Positions 1-12,875 of a stretch of DNA of 64,000 nt are shown here, one piece after another (position 1 is the stretch's first letter; every line of letters starts with the position of its first letter). The stretch spans positions 124,001-188,000 of the forward strand of contig VXCM01000949.1 in the NCBI GenBank assembly GCA_014773175.1, given 5' to 3'. Made by a program: the position numbers and the translations under genes. Under the pieces are notes generated by a model. The model was not told the origin of the DNA. It made no database searches and saw only the letters and a program-made list of their open reading frames with translations. This DNA is from Lucifuga dentata. Its lineage: Eukaryota > Chordata > Actinopteri > Ophidiiformes > Bythitidae.

Positions 1-324
1 ACTACACTTTACCTCAGTGGTCTCCACAGGCCTGTGAAGGGTCGGACCGTTGGGATTTCCCACAATGCTTTTAGCCACAGGGAGACGTCCTCTCAGCATG
101 AGCAGAGGAGGAATGTGGCTCCAGTGTGGGAGCGACTGGAGGGAGGGAGGGAGGGAGGGAGGGAGTCATGGAAGAGAGAGCAGAGTCAAGGGAAAGGAGG
201 AAAGAAGGGGTCTGCAGCAAGGGGAGCGGAGTTTCTCTCAAGAAGATGGAGTTCCTGTTTGTCTTATTTGAGCTACGATTCTCCCTCATAACAGTAAGCT
301 GCTTACATAAAAAATCATATCTGC

Positions 325-327
<3 letters not shown>

Positions 328-379
<52 letters not shown>
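328..379. repeat. TG microsatellite (one of many dinucleotide arrays)
   Basis: A pure TG array. Comparable TG/CA arrays occur near 1072, 4085, 6724, 7762, 9321, 12877, 28144, 28958, 42065, 42240, 43424 and 54945; GA/CT arrays near 1410, 3926, 12830, 30123, 46094 and 46607. Confidence 0.95.
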
Positions 380-380
<1 letters not shown>

Positions 381-527
381 TTACAGTCCAACCTATACTG
401 GAGTTTTGCAGCTATGAATGTTGAATATTATTTAAGAGGTGAGAAAAAGAAATAATTATATATGGCCAGTATTCAGTGAACGCATAAATGTCTAGGCATT
501 TAACATTTAATGTTTTAACCAAGATTC

Positions 528-813
528 AGGCCTAGTCCACATTAATATGGATATTTTTTTAAATGGATATTTTCCCCCGCCGTTTAAAAAACAAAATTAT
601 CTCCACACAAGCATCATTTTGCAAAATATCTCTGTCCACACGAGAACGCTCAAACAGCTACAAATGCATGCCGGGCTGGCTAGTTCTAGAAGCCGTTTTA
701 AAAAAAACCTCTGTTTTAGTGGCCTAAAACGCCGTTTGCGTGTAGATGAGAGGCCAAAACACAGAGGAAAATATGTGTTTTGTAAAAAATCCATATTAGT
801 GTGGACAGGGCCT
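528..813. mobile_element. Small TIR element (hAT-like MITE candidate)
   Basis: The ends are imperfect inverted repeats: CCTAGTCCACATTAATATGG on the left and, read from the right, CCCTGTCCACACTAATATGG. The roughly 285-bp interior has no coding capacity. Similar 'GTGTGGACAGGGCC' elements are common in fish genomes. No clear target-site duplication was found, so the class is tentative. Confidence 0.55.
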
Positions 814-1389
814 CAAGCTGTGACAAAGGCTTGTATTGAGGCAAAATCTTTACAGTGGAACAAAAAACTTTAATATCAAAAATGACCATAATAGCATTAA
901 ATACCTGACAGAAAGTCAAATAAAAACACACATATACTACTAAATTATATTAAAGCTGAACTGGGAAAATTTATACCTAATATACCTGAAGAACTAGTCC
1001 ATAAAATATTTGTGTGTCTGCATATCTATGAAAAGCCAATTAACAGCATATTATTGTCTCTGAGCATTAGTGTGTGTGTGTGTGTGTGTGTGTGTGGTGC
1101 TGTTTGTTAACGCGGAGACATAACAGCGCACTGGTGCCTGTTAACCAGCCTCTCTCTGCCGTGGAGTTCTGAATGGCGAATGTGTTTTAGCAAGACACAC
1201 CCACTTAAGCGGTGATGCAGACACAGAGGGCAGATGGACAGAGATGGAAGTGTACGCTGAAGTGTGTGAGACGGAGATCAGAGCCGGCCGGAGTACTGAG
1301 CGCCAGTCCCGCTGCCAGGCCTGGCCGCCGCTCATGGCGCCGTGCCCAGGCTACGCCAGCAGATGTGTCACTAGTGAGTCAGCTGCGTG

Positions 1390-1431
<42 letters not shown>

Positions 1432-1834
1432 CGAGAGTCTAGGACAGAAACACCCACCCACACTGAAGACAGTGACTTGTGTAATAGCTCCTCTCCTCCG
1501 GGTATATTGGTATCACACCCCCTTCCTTTCCTCCCTGCTTTCATTGCCACCTCCATCATTGTGATGGATGCAGAGCGGCTTCTGTCACCACGGTATGATG
1601 CAGCAAAATGTGACATTACAAACATGTCGCCTCCCCCGGGGACGGGAGGGCATCGTCTGCTGACCGGAGGAAGAGTAAAGGATGGAGGCATGATGGAAGG
1701 GGAGGGGTTGGTTGTAGAAATGCGAGACGGGATGGACCAGAGAGGCAGCACGAGCGAGAGAAGCTCAAAAGACCCAGTAAACTCAGCTGAGAAGAAGAGG
1801 ATGAGGAGGAGGAGGAGGAGGAGGAGGAGGAGGA

Positions 1835-2114
1835 NNNNNNNNNNNNNNNNNNNNNNNNNNNNNNNNNNNNNNNNNNNNNNNNNNNNNNNNNNNNNNNNNN
1901 NNNNNNNNNNNNNNNNNNNNNNNNNNNNNNNNNNNNNNNNNNNNNNNNNNNNNNNNNNNNNNNNNNNNNNNNNNNNNNNNNNNNNNNNNNNNNNNNNNNN
2001 NNNNNNNNNNNNNNNNNNNNNNNNNNNNNNNNNNNNNNNNNNNNNNNNNNNNNNNNNNNNNNNNNNNNNNNNNNNNNNNNNNNNNNNNNNNNNNNNNNNN
2101 NNNNNNNNNNNNNN
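1835..2114. other. Assembly gap of 280 N
   Basis: A run of 280 unknown bases directly follows a GGA trinucleotide repeat (about 1800-1834). The apparent open frames that cross it are artefacts of translating N. A bcl9 promoter or first exon could be hidden here. Confidence 0.99.
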
Positions 2115-2364
2115 TGCGAGAAAGATGTGTAGCCGTTGTACTCTGAAAGCTGGGAGAGTTTGGAGAATGCGGAACGGTTTGAAAGTTCGCCATAAATATT
2201 TGTGCGTGTTGGTTTCAGGAGAAGCACTGTGTGGGTATTCTCGCCGCTGTCATGGCAGACACGCATATATATGTAAAAACGTTTCGTCTGCGGCGTCACG
2301 GCACTATATTTAGCGACACTTCCCATTCCACGCATTCTGCGTGTGTCACTCATGTTTTCTGCAG

Positions 2365-2409
2365 GGCGCGGCGGGTTTGACCGCTGCCGTCAGCAAGTCA
2401 CCTCAACAG
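2365..2409 (+). other. Candidate non-coding 5' exon of bcl9
   Basis: A 45-bp GC-rich segment lies between an acceptor-like catgttttctgcag and a strong donor (CAACAG|gtgagc), inside a CpG-richer patch (about 2300-2480) and upstream of the bcl9 start exon on the same strand. Mammalian BCL9 has several untranslated 5' exons, so this is plausible, but there is no homology evidence. Confidence 0.3.
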
Positions 2410-2797
2410 GTGAGCGCGCGGGCGTTTCCTCAGCCGGCAAGCCATCAGGAGACTCTGAGATGCCCGGTAGTTTCAGGCGCTCCTGACAGCGAGGGTCCGT
2501 CTATTTATGTGGGTCATTTTGTCAAAGCCAGCAGGATAGTTAGCGCTGTGTGTCGCTGCTGCAGATGTGTGGTAGAAACCGGTTGTTGTAAGGAAGCTGG
2601 TTACATGCCAAACTCGATCCACACATACGTTACGTCAGGCTGCTGGTTTTAATAATACTGGTTACCTAATCTGTGCTGCCATTTTGCTTGTTAACTCAGT
2701 GAAATGCATTTTTACCTAAAGATTAGCTGACAAAGTGCTCACCCAGACAGTTATTTATATAAGATCTGAATTTATTCTTTTGGAAGCAGCATTGTGT

Positions 2798-3446
2798 TTA
2801 AAGGACCATACCATCCATTTTGCATGTTTGAACATAACATATTCAATTTTCATACAGGTAAGGTTACTAACAATCATTTCCCAAAGGATAAAACTGTATT
2901 TCAGCTTTCCTGATATTTTGCAGAATCTATTAATCTNACAATCATTTCCCAAAGGATAAAACTGTATTTCAGCTTTCCTGATATTTTGCAGAATCTATTA
3001 ATCTTTCAAAATCAAATATTCAAGTGGTACACCCACCTTAAAAATTGATGATCACCTGCTAATAGTTATGCAAAATTATGAAGTCATTGCAATTTTTCGA
3101 TAAACACAGGTCTTCTTTTGGGACTATATTCCCTGGTGGAGACGTACATTCACTCTGCGCTTCTTATTGTGATTAAACACTAAAATCACAAAACTTCAGG
3201 AAAAATCTGAATATACGTGTTGTTCATGATGATGGATTACCTATCCCAAGAATGTTTCAAGTATCAACAAGTTGATTTTAATAGTGTACTAGAATGAACT
3301 AAAACCAGTGGCGGTCTGGAAGGTAGGAACAAACTATTTTAAGTCACCATTCCAGTAGTATGTTTTGGGAAATGATAGTAACATTATGTGAATGAAAAAT
3401 GAATATATTAGGTTCAAACATGCAAAATGGTGGTATGGTCCTTTAA
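2798..3446 (+). mobile_element. Fold-back MITE, copy 1
   Basis: It starts TTAAAGGACCATACC and ends GGTATGGTCCTTTAA, with inverted ends of roughly 85 bp (CATTTTGCATGTTTGAAC, then ATCATTTCCCAAA, mirrored at the right). The true length is about 580 bp; 67 bp plus one N at 2870-3004 is an assembly duplication. Related copies in this window are at 24468-25373 (opposite orientation), 26278-26842, 36551-37132, 49853-50473 and 50927-51285. There is no transposase ORF, so it is non-autonomous. Confidence 0.8.
2870..3004. repeat. Assembly duplication, 67 bp x 2 around N at 2937
   Basis: Bases 2870-2936 equal 2938-3004 exactly. The MITE family copy at 36551 has this segment only once. Confidence 0.95.
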
Positions 3447-3746
3447 GTACCATTTAACGTAGCCTGTATGTTGATGATTCAGCCTTTTGTTAGGTACCCA
3501 TAAATTTAAGTGGTATAGACCTCAATACAGCATTTCTAGAAAGAAATCTGAGGAAGACTTTGTCCAAAAACATGGAAGAAATATCTATTATATTTTTGTT
3601 GCATTTTTGATGCAAAGCTTTGGTTTGACATTTTATACATGTAATTAGAAATGGATGTTGGGTAAACGTGAGCAGTTCAGCAGACAGAATGGTGCTCCTG
3701 TGTGGACAAGCTAGCTCATTCTTTTTTTGCTCATTGATGGTTGTGC

Positions 3747-3764
3747 GTTTTTTTTTTGTTTTTN

Positions 3765-3800
<36 letters not shown>
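3747..3800. repeat. Long T homopolymer interrupted by one N
   Basis: It is one of a set of A/T/G homopolymers or simple tracts broken by a single N (also near 12642, 27441, 43815, 45623, 46148, 47700, 47846, 50688 and 62024). These mark contig ends at simple sequence. Confidence 0.9.
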
Positions 3801-3803
<3 letters not shown>

Positions 3804-3921
3804 GTGCTGCAGAAAATGACGAGGAGAGACGGAAATAATGTTTCTGGTTTTGCCCTAAACAAATAGTGGGATAAGGAATTTCTTGAGATGGAGGCCGAGC
3901 ACACAGAGAGCGGGTAGGGGA

Positions 3922-3966
<45 letters not shown>

Positions 3967-6325
3967 CGAGAGAGAGACTCCATTGTGGCTGAAATGCAAA
4001 ATGGGATTTGCATAAATAAGGCTGAAACATCAGCAGGGTCCTTTTACAGCCAGCAGCAGGGCTGAGAGGAGGGATGATGAGTAGGTGTGTGTGTGTGTGT
4101 GTGTGCATGCACGCTTTCCTGTCATTTTTTTTTTTTTCCCCTTTTTTTACATAATGCATTTCTAGAAGTATTGCGTTGCTTTGGGAAAATGAGACATTTG
4201 CTGTAGCTCGGAGGATAAGATCAGGGTCAGGGTTCATCTCCTCCCGTTGATCCCGCATCTGTAACTCTCCCAGACACTTCTGCTGCGAAACCCACTTCAC
4301 TAGTGTAAAAAAACCACCATCTCCCCCTCAGAGGCATTTGGGCGACGTAGCTGGGAAAGATGTACTCTCCACACTACTCAGCCGGAGCGCCACGACTATT
4401 ACATAAGCGCAACAGAAAACGCGCCCTTTAAGTGTCACCCGCGTCGGAAAACCCAAATCTAATTGAACTGAACTATTTTCTGCCCTGCTTTCATTTGGAA
4501 GCCATATTTATATCACAGGCAAGAAGCTCATTCTTAGAGGCTCATTATACTGTTTTGCCATTAGCCTGCATGCACTGCAGCTCTGCGCATTAACGTGACA
4601 GACAGCTCATCTTCTGTACTGGAGGTAGAGGAATCTGTGATTAGGTCTGTGATGCTTTGTTGTGCGTGTGTGAGAGGCGCTTGCTAATGTACGTACGCTT
4701 GCATCTGCGTGCGAGTGTATTCTTTATGACAGCTATGTCAGCAAGCTGCCCAATCAGCCTCTCATTAGTGTGCGATTTGAGGGAACAGGTGATTGACAGG
4801 TGCCTCTGTTTGTGTGTGCGCACATGCTCATGTTACATGCATTTGTGTGTGATTGGGATTTAAGTTTGGATGGCACCCCGTGAGGGAACGCAGGCTAGTT
4901 AGAGCTAAACGAGGTGGGAAGCTGGTCATTTGATAGAGAAAAATGACATCTGCTTCAGCTAACAAAGCGGGTTTTGCGTTGGACATCATGTCTGTTTACG
5001 CGTTACTTAATTTTCTGTCACTAATGGGTCTTTAAAGAGTTTCAGGCCACATTGTCTATTTTTATTCCACAACTTTTGACCTGAATAGACCGGCTTTCTC
5101 CAGCAGGAACAAGAGTAGAATTTTAGAGGCACCAGGTCAAATTCAGAGCACGACTAAGAATGATGCTCAATATCAGTTCAGCGAAGCAAAATTTGTCAGG
5201 TTGACTTATCAGCATTTTTAGGCCTTTAACCAATATAGGATCTATATCTAAATATTAATGCATTTTCTGTTAAATGGCTTACAGATTTCTCCTGTTAATC
5301 ACAAAAGCAATCCTGACTAACTCTTAATAAGATTTGCAAACTTTCTTTCACATTAAACATTACTAAGCTTTTCATTATTATATTTTTTAAATAACTGAAT
5401 GAAAATATAAATGCAGAAAAGTGACTTTGGTCATCTGAGCACTGAGAAGAAGGCGGAGCTGTAAGGAATCAAAGTAGTTAGAACATGTAACACAAACTTG
5501 GTACTGGTGATACACACCAACATTAACCATCACTATCAAGTCTGTACACAATAATGAACACACAGCTGTTGTCCAGGAAGTGAGAGAACACTAATGATCC
5601 ACAGGTAAAGTCCACCTTAAATATAGTATGAAAGTTTAGCTGCCATGGTGATAATGCTGAGAGCCTCGTGTACACACTGGCAGCACTAGTGAACCTGCTT
5701 CCTGGTCTTTAGGACCCACAATACCTGATATTCACTCTACCCACACCTTATTAGCTAATCAGAAGCGTGTGTGTGTGTGTGTGTGTTTTAGTTCTAAGGA
5801 GCAGGAATGAGAACCTAGCTTCTAAACCAAACGGTTGCTGCCTGGAGCCCCGCAGAAGAATAAAATCCTGCACATTATTTGTGACAGTATTTTGATTCAG
5901 AGTTTGATTAACTCTTTCCTGTGCAAATTACACAATCCAGCTCTTCAATTAAACTACATTCTGTTTTTTTGCCGCTTCCTTTTCTCCTCCCTTTTTCACA
6001 CATTAGTGCAAATCCGACACGATCAAAAGTGAGACTTTAGAGCCAGCTGCTGAGCGGCCATCATTAGCGGAATCTGGTTGTTGAAATGTTAACCCCATCC
6101 TCTGAAAATGTACAGTAGCAACGAATGGCTGTCTGGTTCTCAATGACANCACAGCACACCCACCGCAACACTCCTCCACCACGTCCTCCTCCTCCTCCTC
6201 CTCCCCAGCAGAGCTCTGGAGCCACTTAACTATGTTGAGTGTTTTGGAAAAGCTTCTAAATATTTTCAGGATGACAATATAATCCGACTGAGTGTGCTGC
6301 TCTTTCAGACAGGATTCTCATGCAA

Positions 6326-6450
6326 TTACTAGAGGAGTGTGCATTCACCCAGACACCACACACACACACACACACACATGCACGCAANTTACTAGAGGAG
6401 TGTGCATTCACCCAGACACCACACACACACACACACACACATGCACGCAA
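6326..6450. repeat. Assembly duplication, 62 bp x 2 around N at 6388
   Basis: 6326-6387 equals 6389-6450. The unit contains a CA microsatellite. Confidence 0.95.
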
Positions 6451-6631
6451 ATGTTGGTTTGGACTGCTACGCTACCTCTGCTGTTCCTTCTTGCTTTTTC
6501 ACTGTCTGCAAGTTGCAATTAATTCTGCTATTTATGTCATCAAATTAGTTTGGTCAAAGGGATTTTTCAGTTTTGCTAACTGGTCTTTTTCCCTCCATCT
6601 TCCTCCCTTTTCTTCTCTTCTCTTTCAACAG

Positions 6632-6724
6632 TGTGCCCAAGGGCTGTGAAAGCCCCCTTGGGAGTTTCATAAATACACTCAGAACAAGACAAGACTCCTG
6701 GACTATTGTTACTGCTTTCACACA

Positions 6725-6779
<55 letters not shown>

Positions 6780-7123
6780 ATTCATACAGGCGCACACACA
6801 CGCACACACACACACACAGACAAGGACATAGAGATAATGTTGGAGGTCCAAGAGGAAAGGCCATCGGCGGCAGGTACAGCAGCGACACATTTCAGCAAAA
6901 AGGAGCGAGGAAAGAAAGAGCGAGAGGAGGCTAAGGACGGTCGGGGAAACCTCTCGAACATTGGGAATCCTGTTCCTGGCTCCAGGAACGTGCGAGCCAA
7001 AGCGCCACTCTCACACACGGGCAGTCCTCACCAGCTTATCACTCCACCCTGTTCCGTAGTCCTGGGAGCCCCATCAATGCACTCCAATAGGCTGAAGAAC
7101 TCCCCGTCCACCAACACACAGAG
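6632..7123 (+). CDS. bcl9: bcl9 exon with start codon (5' leader plus first coding residues)
   Basis: The acceptor is a strong pyrimidine tract ending in CAACAG at 6631; the donor is gtgagt at 7124. The conserved start ATG is at 7077 ([15 protein letters not shown]), and the exon ends in phase 2. The same frame is open upstream to an ATG at 6837, which would add 80 residues (MLEVQEERPSAAG...). The leader contains a CA microsatellite at about 6724-6776. The 3' boundary is secure, but the exon's 5' edge and the true initiator are inferred. Confidence 0.75.
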
Positions 7124-7756
7124 GTGAGTGTCTCACACCGACTACCTGTCGCTTTGGTACTGTCAGGTGGCCACGCACAACTGCAGTGGTGATGAGAAAC
7201 CAAGCACTGGTGCACAAGTGTGTGTGTGCCTGTGTGTGTATGTGTGTTTTGCTTCACTGATGTCGTATGTGAAAGACACTTTGAGAAACAGTTGTTAACA
7301 TAGCCAACAGGGAAATTATAATTTTCTACACCTGATTATGATGATTAAGTGAAGTTAGTCGAAGAACCGCTATTCTTTATACGCATGTTAAACCTTCGAT
7401 GCTACTCCAATTAAGACAATTGATTTATGTAATTAGATAGAAATCAGCATAAATAGACATTATTGCACTCAGTGTAACAGACCTAGATTATCAAAAGCAT
7501 TTCCATTTGGTTTACAAGTGGCGTAAGCAATTCATCACTTCCTCACCTAGTTACCTTTTCTCATAAAATGATTAAGTAATGAGTCACTTATATTCATTGA
7601 TTGGTGGAATTCTATTAATTTCATCCATGTGTACAACTTACTCCACGTTTTTGCCTTAATTGCAGTACAGAAAAAAGTATAGTGTGCATGTGTAGGTACT
7701 GACTGCCATTGCTGTCCTCAGCTTGTTAAAGTAAATCAAGATTTTATCTGAAGCCG

Positions 7757-7793
<37 letters not shown>

Positions 7794-9317
7794 TCACATT
7801 CTAGTCAGGAAAAGTTCTTGCTGTTACCTGAGACAGCAGAATGCAGGACAAGTTGTTGCTGTAATTGTCCTCCTCAGCACCTAGTAACATTCCCGGTTAC
7901 ATTCAGGTGAGAACAGGGGGCCGGGACATTTCAAGAACGAGTGAGTGGACGCATCTGATGTATTTGTCCTGCGACCCGTTTGTGACAATAATAAGCCTGT
8001 TGGCAACACGCTGGATTTCCAATACTACTGCACTTTAATCCAAATAATGTCTGGCGGCTGGAGCGATTCAGAGTTCAGTAAGCTTTTGTCCATTAGGGCA
8101 GCGGACGAAATAATTTGTCAAGTTAAAGGAACTGAGGGATTCAGTGGTTTACCACCAAATACAACATACTTTGTGTGTCACGTCCTGCGTTATTCTTCTT
8201 CTACATCCTTTTCTACGTGACGGTGGTTGGCAAAGCAGCTTCTGGGTGCCTTGTCGCCACCGACCTGTTTGGTGGGCACCTGATGGGGAATTTCAGGTTT
8301 AGATGAGAACATGGTTGTTGCGGCTATGATGTGATGGGATAGTCAAAGAACATTCCCATACAGGTAGTTGTATCTGCATTGTTGAGGTATACATGTGAAA
8401 GGGGCGAAAAGCATAGTATAAAAATGTAGCCTACAGGACCTTAAGTCATGAGTTTTTTTGATAAGCCAACATGAACCAACAACCTGCATGTCTCCGATCA
8501 GCCACTACAGTCCTTTTTTTTTTTTTTTAAGCTGGAAGGTCGTAATGTGTGATCCCGGGCTGTCCTGGGGTCAGGGAGTACACTCTGCTTGGAGGTTTTC
8601 CCTGCTGACTCATGGTTCTGGAGCTGCTGGAAACGACTGCCTGGATTGCCAAAATACTACTGGCCCTCTTTTTCTCCAAGCTGTGCGCTGTGCGTGCATA
8701 CACGCACATATGCTAGGCTGTGGCTCTGCTTTTTGGACATGTTGGCATTTGTTTCATGCTGCTTGTATAAGTATGTGTGTGGTTGTGTGTTTGAAAGGGA
8801 GAGAGAGACATGGAGAAAGAGATCAGGGTGTGGTAAGGGAATTCTTTGCCAGTTGGATGTGTCCTGCTTGCCTGAACTGAACTGCTCTCATAGCAAGCAG
8901 CAGGCATTTCTTGGAGGCCTTTGTCTCTGCAGCCTGTTGCTTTAACTGTGTACAGGTAATTCCAGGTAGCCCCCTAGTTCCAGGGACCTGGTGGTCATAG
9001 ACATCCGTACCAGGTCCTGGCTTTTGTTAAGATTTTGTGTTGGTGGATTGCAAAAGAAGAGGGAGAAATGAATGACTAAAGTTTCCTTTCATTATTCTCT
9101 CTTTGGCTCTCCTCTTGAGTATTGTAGTAGTACACTAGGGTTGGGTTCGTGTCAAGGGAGCGGTGGGGTGTGTGTGTGTGTGTGTGTGGGGTGGGGTGGG
9201 GGTTAGGCTCAGACCTCATTGGTTTCATTGTCATTGGTTTGTGTCCAATTTCAGAATATGATTATTAGGTCTACAATAATTTCAAGCCTCAGGGTTTTTC
9301 CTTAATATGCCCTATCG

Positions 9318-9367
<50 letters not shown>

Positions 9368-12300
9368 GAATTGAAAACAAGATCACAAATATATGTTAAA
9401 GGAAAACAACAAAACATTTGAAAGTTTGCGTCAGTGTCAAAGTTTGTGTCAGTTTTTTGGTGGTGGCATTTTTTTTTTTCTTTATAATACATCAGAAGTT
9501 TTCCTCTGATGAATTAGAAAATGTCCTTTCCTTTGTTCTTCTCTCAATACATAATGTGAAGATGTTAATAGCTCTCATGACCTTTTTCTCTTTCTTCTCT
9601 CTACCAGCCCTAAACCCAAGACGGAGGTCATGGTACGCTCACCTCCCGTTATGTCCCCCTCCACTGCTGCCCAGATGGACTCTAAACTACCCAATCAGGG
9701 TAAACCAGGGAATACTGGCAGCCAGTCACAGGCCTCACCCTGCGACCCCAAGACCATGGGTGCCAAAGGGGCCCAGGGTGTGACAGGGGGCATGGGACTG
9801 AAGAACGGCCAGGGCCTGACCTCTGGCCAAAGCTCCAAGGTTAAAGTCAAAAGGGAGAGAAGCACCTCAGTGGAATCGTACGAACAGCCAGAGACTGGAA
9901 CACCTATTAGTGAGGAGAAAGGTGAAATCACCACAGCCTGTATTTATTATTATCACCTCATCTTATGCCCAGCAGGAAGCTGAAGTCTGAAAGCATCAAA
10001 TGAGCCTCATCAGCTGCTACAGTGTTTGTATTAGGCAGCACAAATATAAATGCATGAGACCAAATTAACGCTTGGTTTTATTCTGGGCAGAATAGTTTTT
10101 AAAAAAAGGTTTAACTGTTATAGGTGGCAAAGGTGCATAGGAGTTATGCAGCTGTACTTTAAACATTGTCATCCAAATTATATCTGTTTTTTTTAATCAA
10201 ATAGTTTAAAGTGGTCATTAGAGATACATTGATCAGCCACAACATTAAAACCACTGACAGGTGAAGTGAATAATATGGATCATCTGGTTACCATGGCACC
10301 TGTCGGAGGTGGGGGGGGGACATTAGGCAGCAAATCAACAGTCAGTTCTTGACGTTGATGTGTTGGAAGCTGGAAAAATGGCCAAGCGTAAGGATCTGAG
10401 TGACTTTGACAAGGGCCAACTTGTGACGGCTAGACAACTGGATCAGAGCATCTCCAAAATGGCAGGTCTTGTGGGGCGTTCCCGGTATGCAGTGGTCAGT
10501 ACCTACCAAAAGTGGTCCAAGGAATGACAACCGGTGAACTGGCGACAGGGTCATGGACACCCAAGGCTCACTGATGCGAAATTTGTGTGCATGCCAGCAT
10601 AACTATTGACTTTCTGTGGTTAAATATGATGATTTAAGTAACTGCTGCATTTAAAAACAGTTTATAAAGTCATTAATTATATGTACATTTAAATTTAAAG
10701 TTAAATGATCATTACATGATTCATTAATACTTCTGTTTCATTATTCTGTTCTTAAATTATGAATAGAATTCATGAATGTTTTATTTGGACTTCCAAAATA
10801 CTTTACAAGATTTAAAAATTTTGTTATTTCATATACTAAAGTCTCTTTAAAGTCTTTTTTTATCAAACATTTTTTATCATCTGTCCCTGCGCTCAGTAGC
10901 CATGCAGCTGCTCTGCTGTGTTTTCTTGCATCATGCAGGATACAAAAAAATCAATACTTCCTGAATGAGGTCAGTCTGTCCCGTCAAACTGGCTGGACAT
11001 TGCAGAGTCTCACTATTTTGCAGGTCAAAGATCAATTAGATTGAACTCTGCATGAGATGAATAAAGTGGCATCAATTTGCAACAGGAAGCGAATGCATGT
11101 TGTTCTGATTTTTGACGTCTCCATCAGTAAATGCCAATGTGACACAACTTTAGTATGGCATTGTTAAATTAGAGAAAGACATCTTTAAATTCAAATTATC
11201 TGAAAAAAGAAACAATAAATGTTAAAGCAGAAGATAAATGAATTGGGAGATGGACTATGATTGGAAGACTGATATTAAATTGAATAATAAAAAGTAGAAC
11301 TCAAAGCCTTTTAAAAAGAGATTGCAAAACAGAAACTGTAAATGTCAAACCAGAAGACAAATGAGTTGTAAACTGGAATACGACAGGAAGACATTTAAAT
11401 ACATTTATAAATGTAAGTCTTTCAAAAAGTATTTTATAAATCAATTTAAAATATTCTATTTATCTGTCATTTAAAGATAGAATAATTACATAGCATCCAG
11501 TAGATGAACATATTATTTACTGCAGAGTCACTTTATTAGATTTATCCCACTTGATTAATGGATGTAGCAGCATAAGTCCTCCCTTTATATTGGCCCATGG
11601 TTTGGCTTATTTAATTTTAACTTTATTTGGAAAGGTGTTGCAATACATTTATGTTCAAATATCATATATTAAGATATGGCTGGACACTTTAAAAATCATA
11701 TTTTTCGTGTCCGTTACTGACAGTCTTAAACTCTGCTTGTTGTATGATTATAGACAGTAGCAGAGTGAAGAGGATGTGCGTGGCGGAGAGGAGGCAGCCC
11801 TACAGTGGAGCTGACTGGTGCTCCGGAGGAGAAAGTGACGAAGATGACAAAGGATTCTTCAGTAAGTGTGTTAATATCTACATTTAAGCATGTGTAGCGG
11901 TCTTTCTGCTGGTCTGCCCATCAGTAGTAGACCTACAATACCCATAAGTCTCTGCTGATCCTAGAGCCATGATCTTCCCTGCTGTCTCCCTGTAGACTGT
12001 AACTCCAGTGATGTGAAGCCCCAGGATTCTGTCACCCATCCTACCTCCAACTCCGGACTCAGTCGTTCCTCCACACCCTCCCACAATGCACTGGGAGGCC
12101 AGGGCTCCACAACGGAACCTGCTAGTGGCCAGAAACCAGGCTCAAAAGTGGTTTATGTATTCACTACAGAGATGGCCAACAAGTAAGGAGGCTCAGAGTC
12201 ACTGTTTGCTTCTCAGTGTCGTGGCTCGTGTCTTATACGCTTCCTCTCTTATTGTCTTCTTCAGCCAAGATTTCACAACCAAAACCTTGAAAGTCCACAG

Positions 12301-12605
12301 GCAGCACTGTGCTCATACATCTTTCTTAAATCTATTTTTGTGACACTAAATATAACCTTTTACATTTGTCCAAAACTTTGGCAGTTGTACAGTATTGTAC
12401 ATGACAGTGTTGTATAGCAATGTATTTGCCCTGTTTAACTCTCTACATGTTTAAATGATTTTGTAATTAAACCATCATTTTTTATTTATTTTATTTTTTT
12501 TTACACAAGCAGTTTTAATTCAAATGGAATTACCGATACTGACTTTAATTCCCTTAAATATATCTCTGTGGCCCTGTCATCAGTGGTTGGTGTTGTTTTT
12601 TGGTG

Positions 12606-12641
<36 letters not shown>

Positions 12642-12825
12642 NTTTTTTTTTTTTTTTAAGCGCAATACGTGTCTCATATTCAGTTGCCTTAGATTAACCC
12701 TCCCTGTTTGGAAAGAAAGATCAAAGCTATGGATGTTCTGTGGAAGGTGTGTGGGTGTGGTGTGTTTACACAATAGTTTGGCTGTTGACCTTGGTATTTC
12801 TGTCATGGTACCATCCACCACTCAT

Positions 12826-12875
<50 letters not shown>

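Noticed and set aside
71..455. Open frames rich in His/Thr or Cys/Val repeats
   Set aside because: Translation of CA/TG microsatellites; the same applies near 6292-6781, 12568-12921, 42028-42413 and 43274-43523.
1477..2353. 245-278 codon open frames on both strands
   Set aside because: They run through 280 N and a GGA repeat; most of the length is unknown residues.
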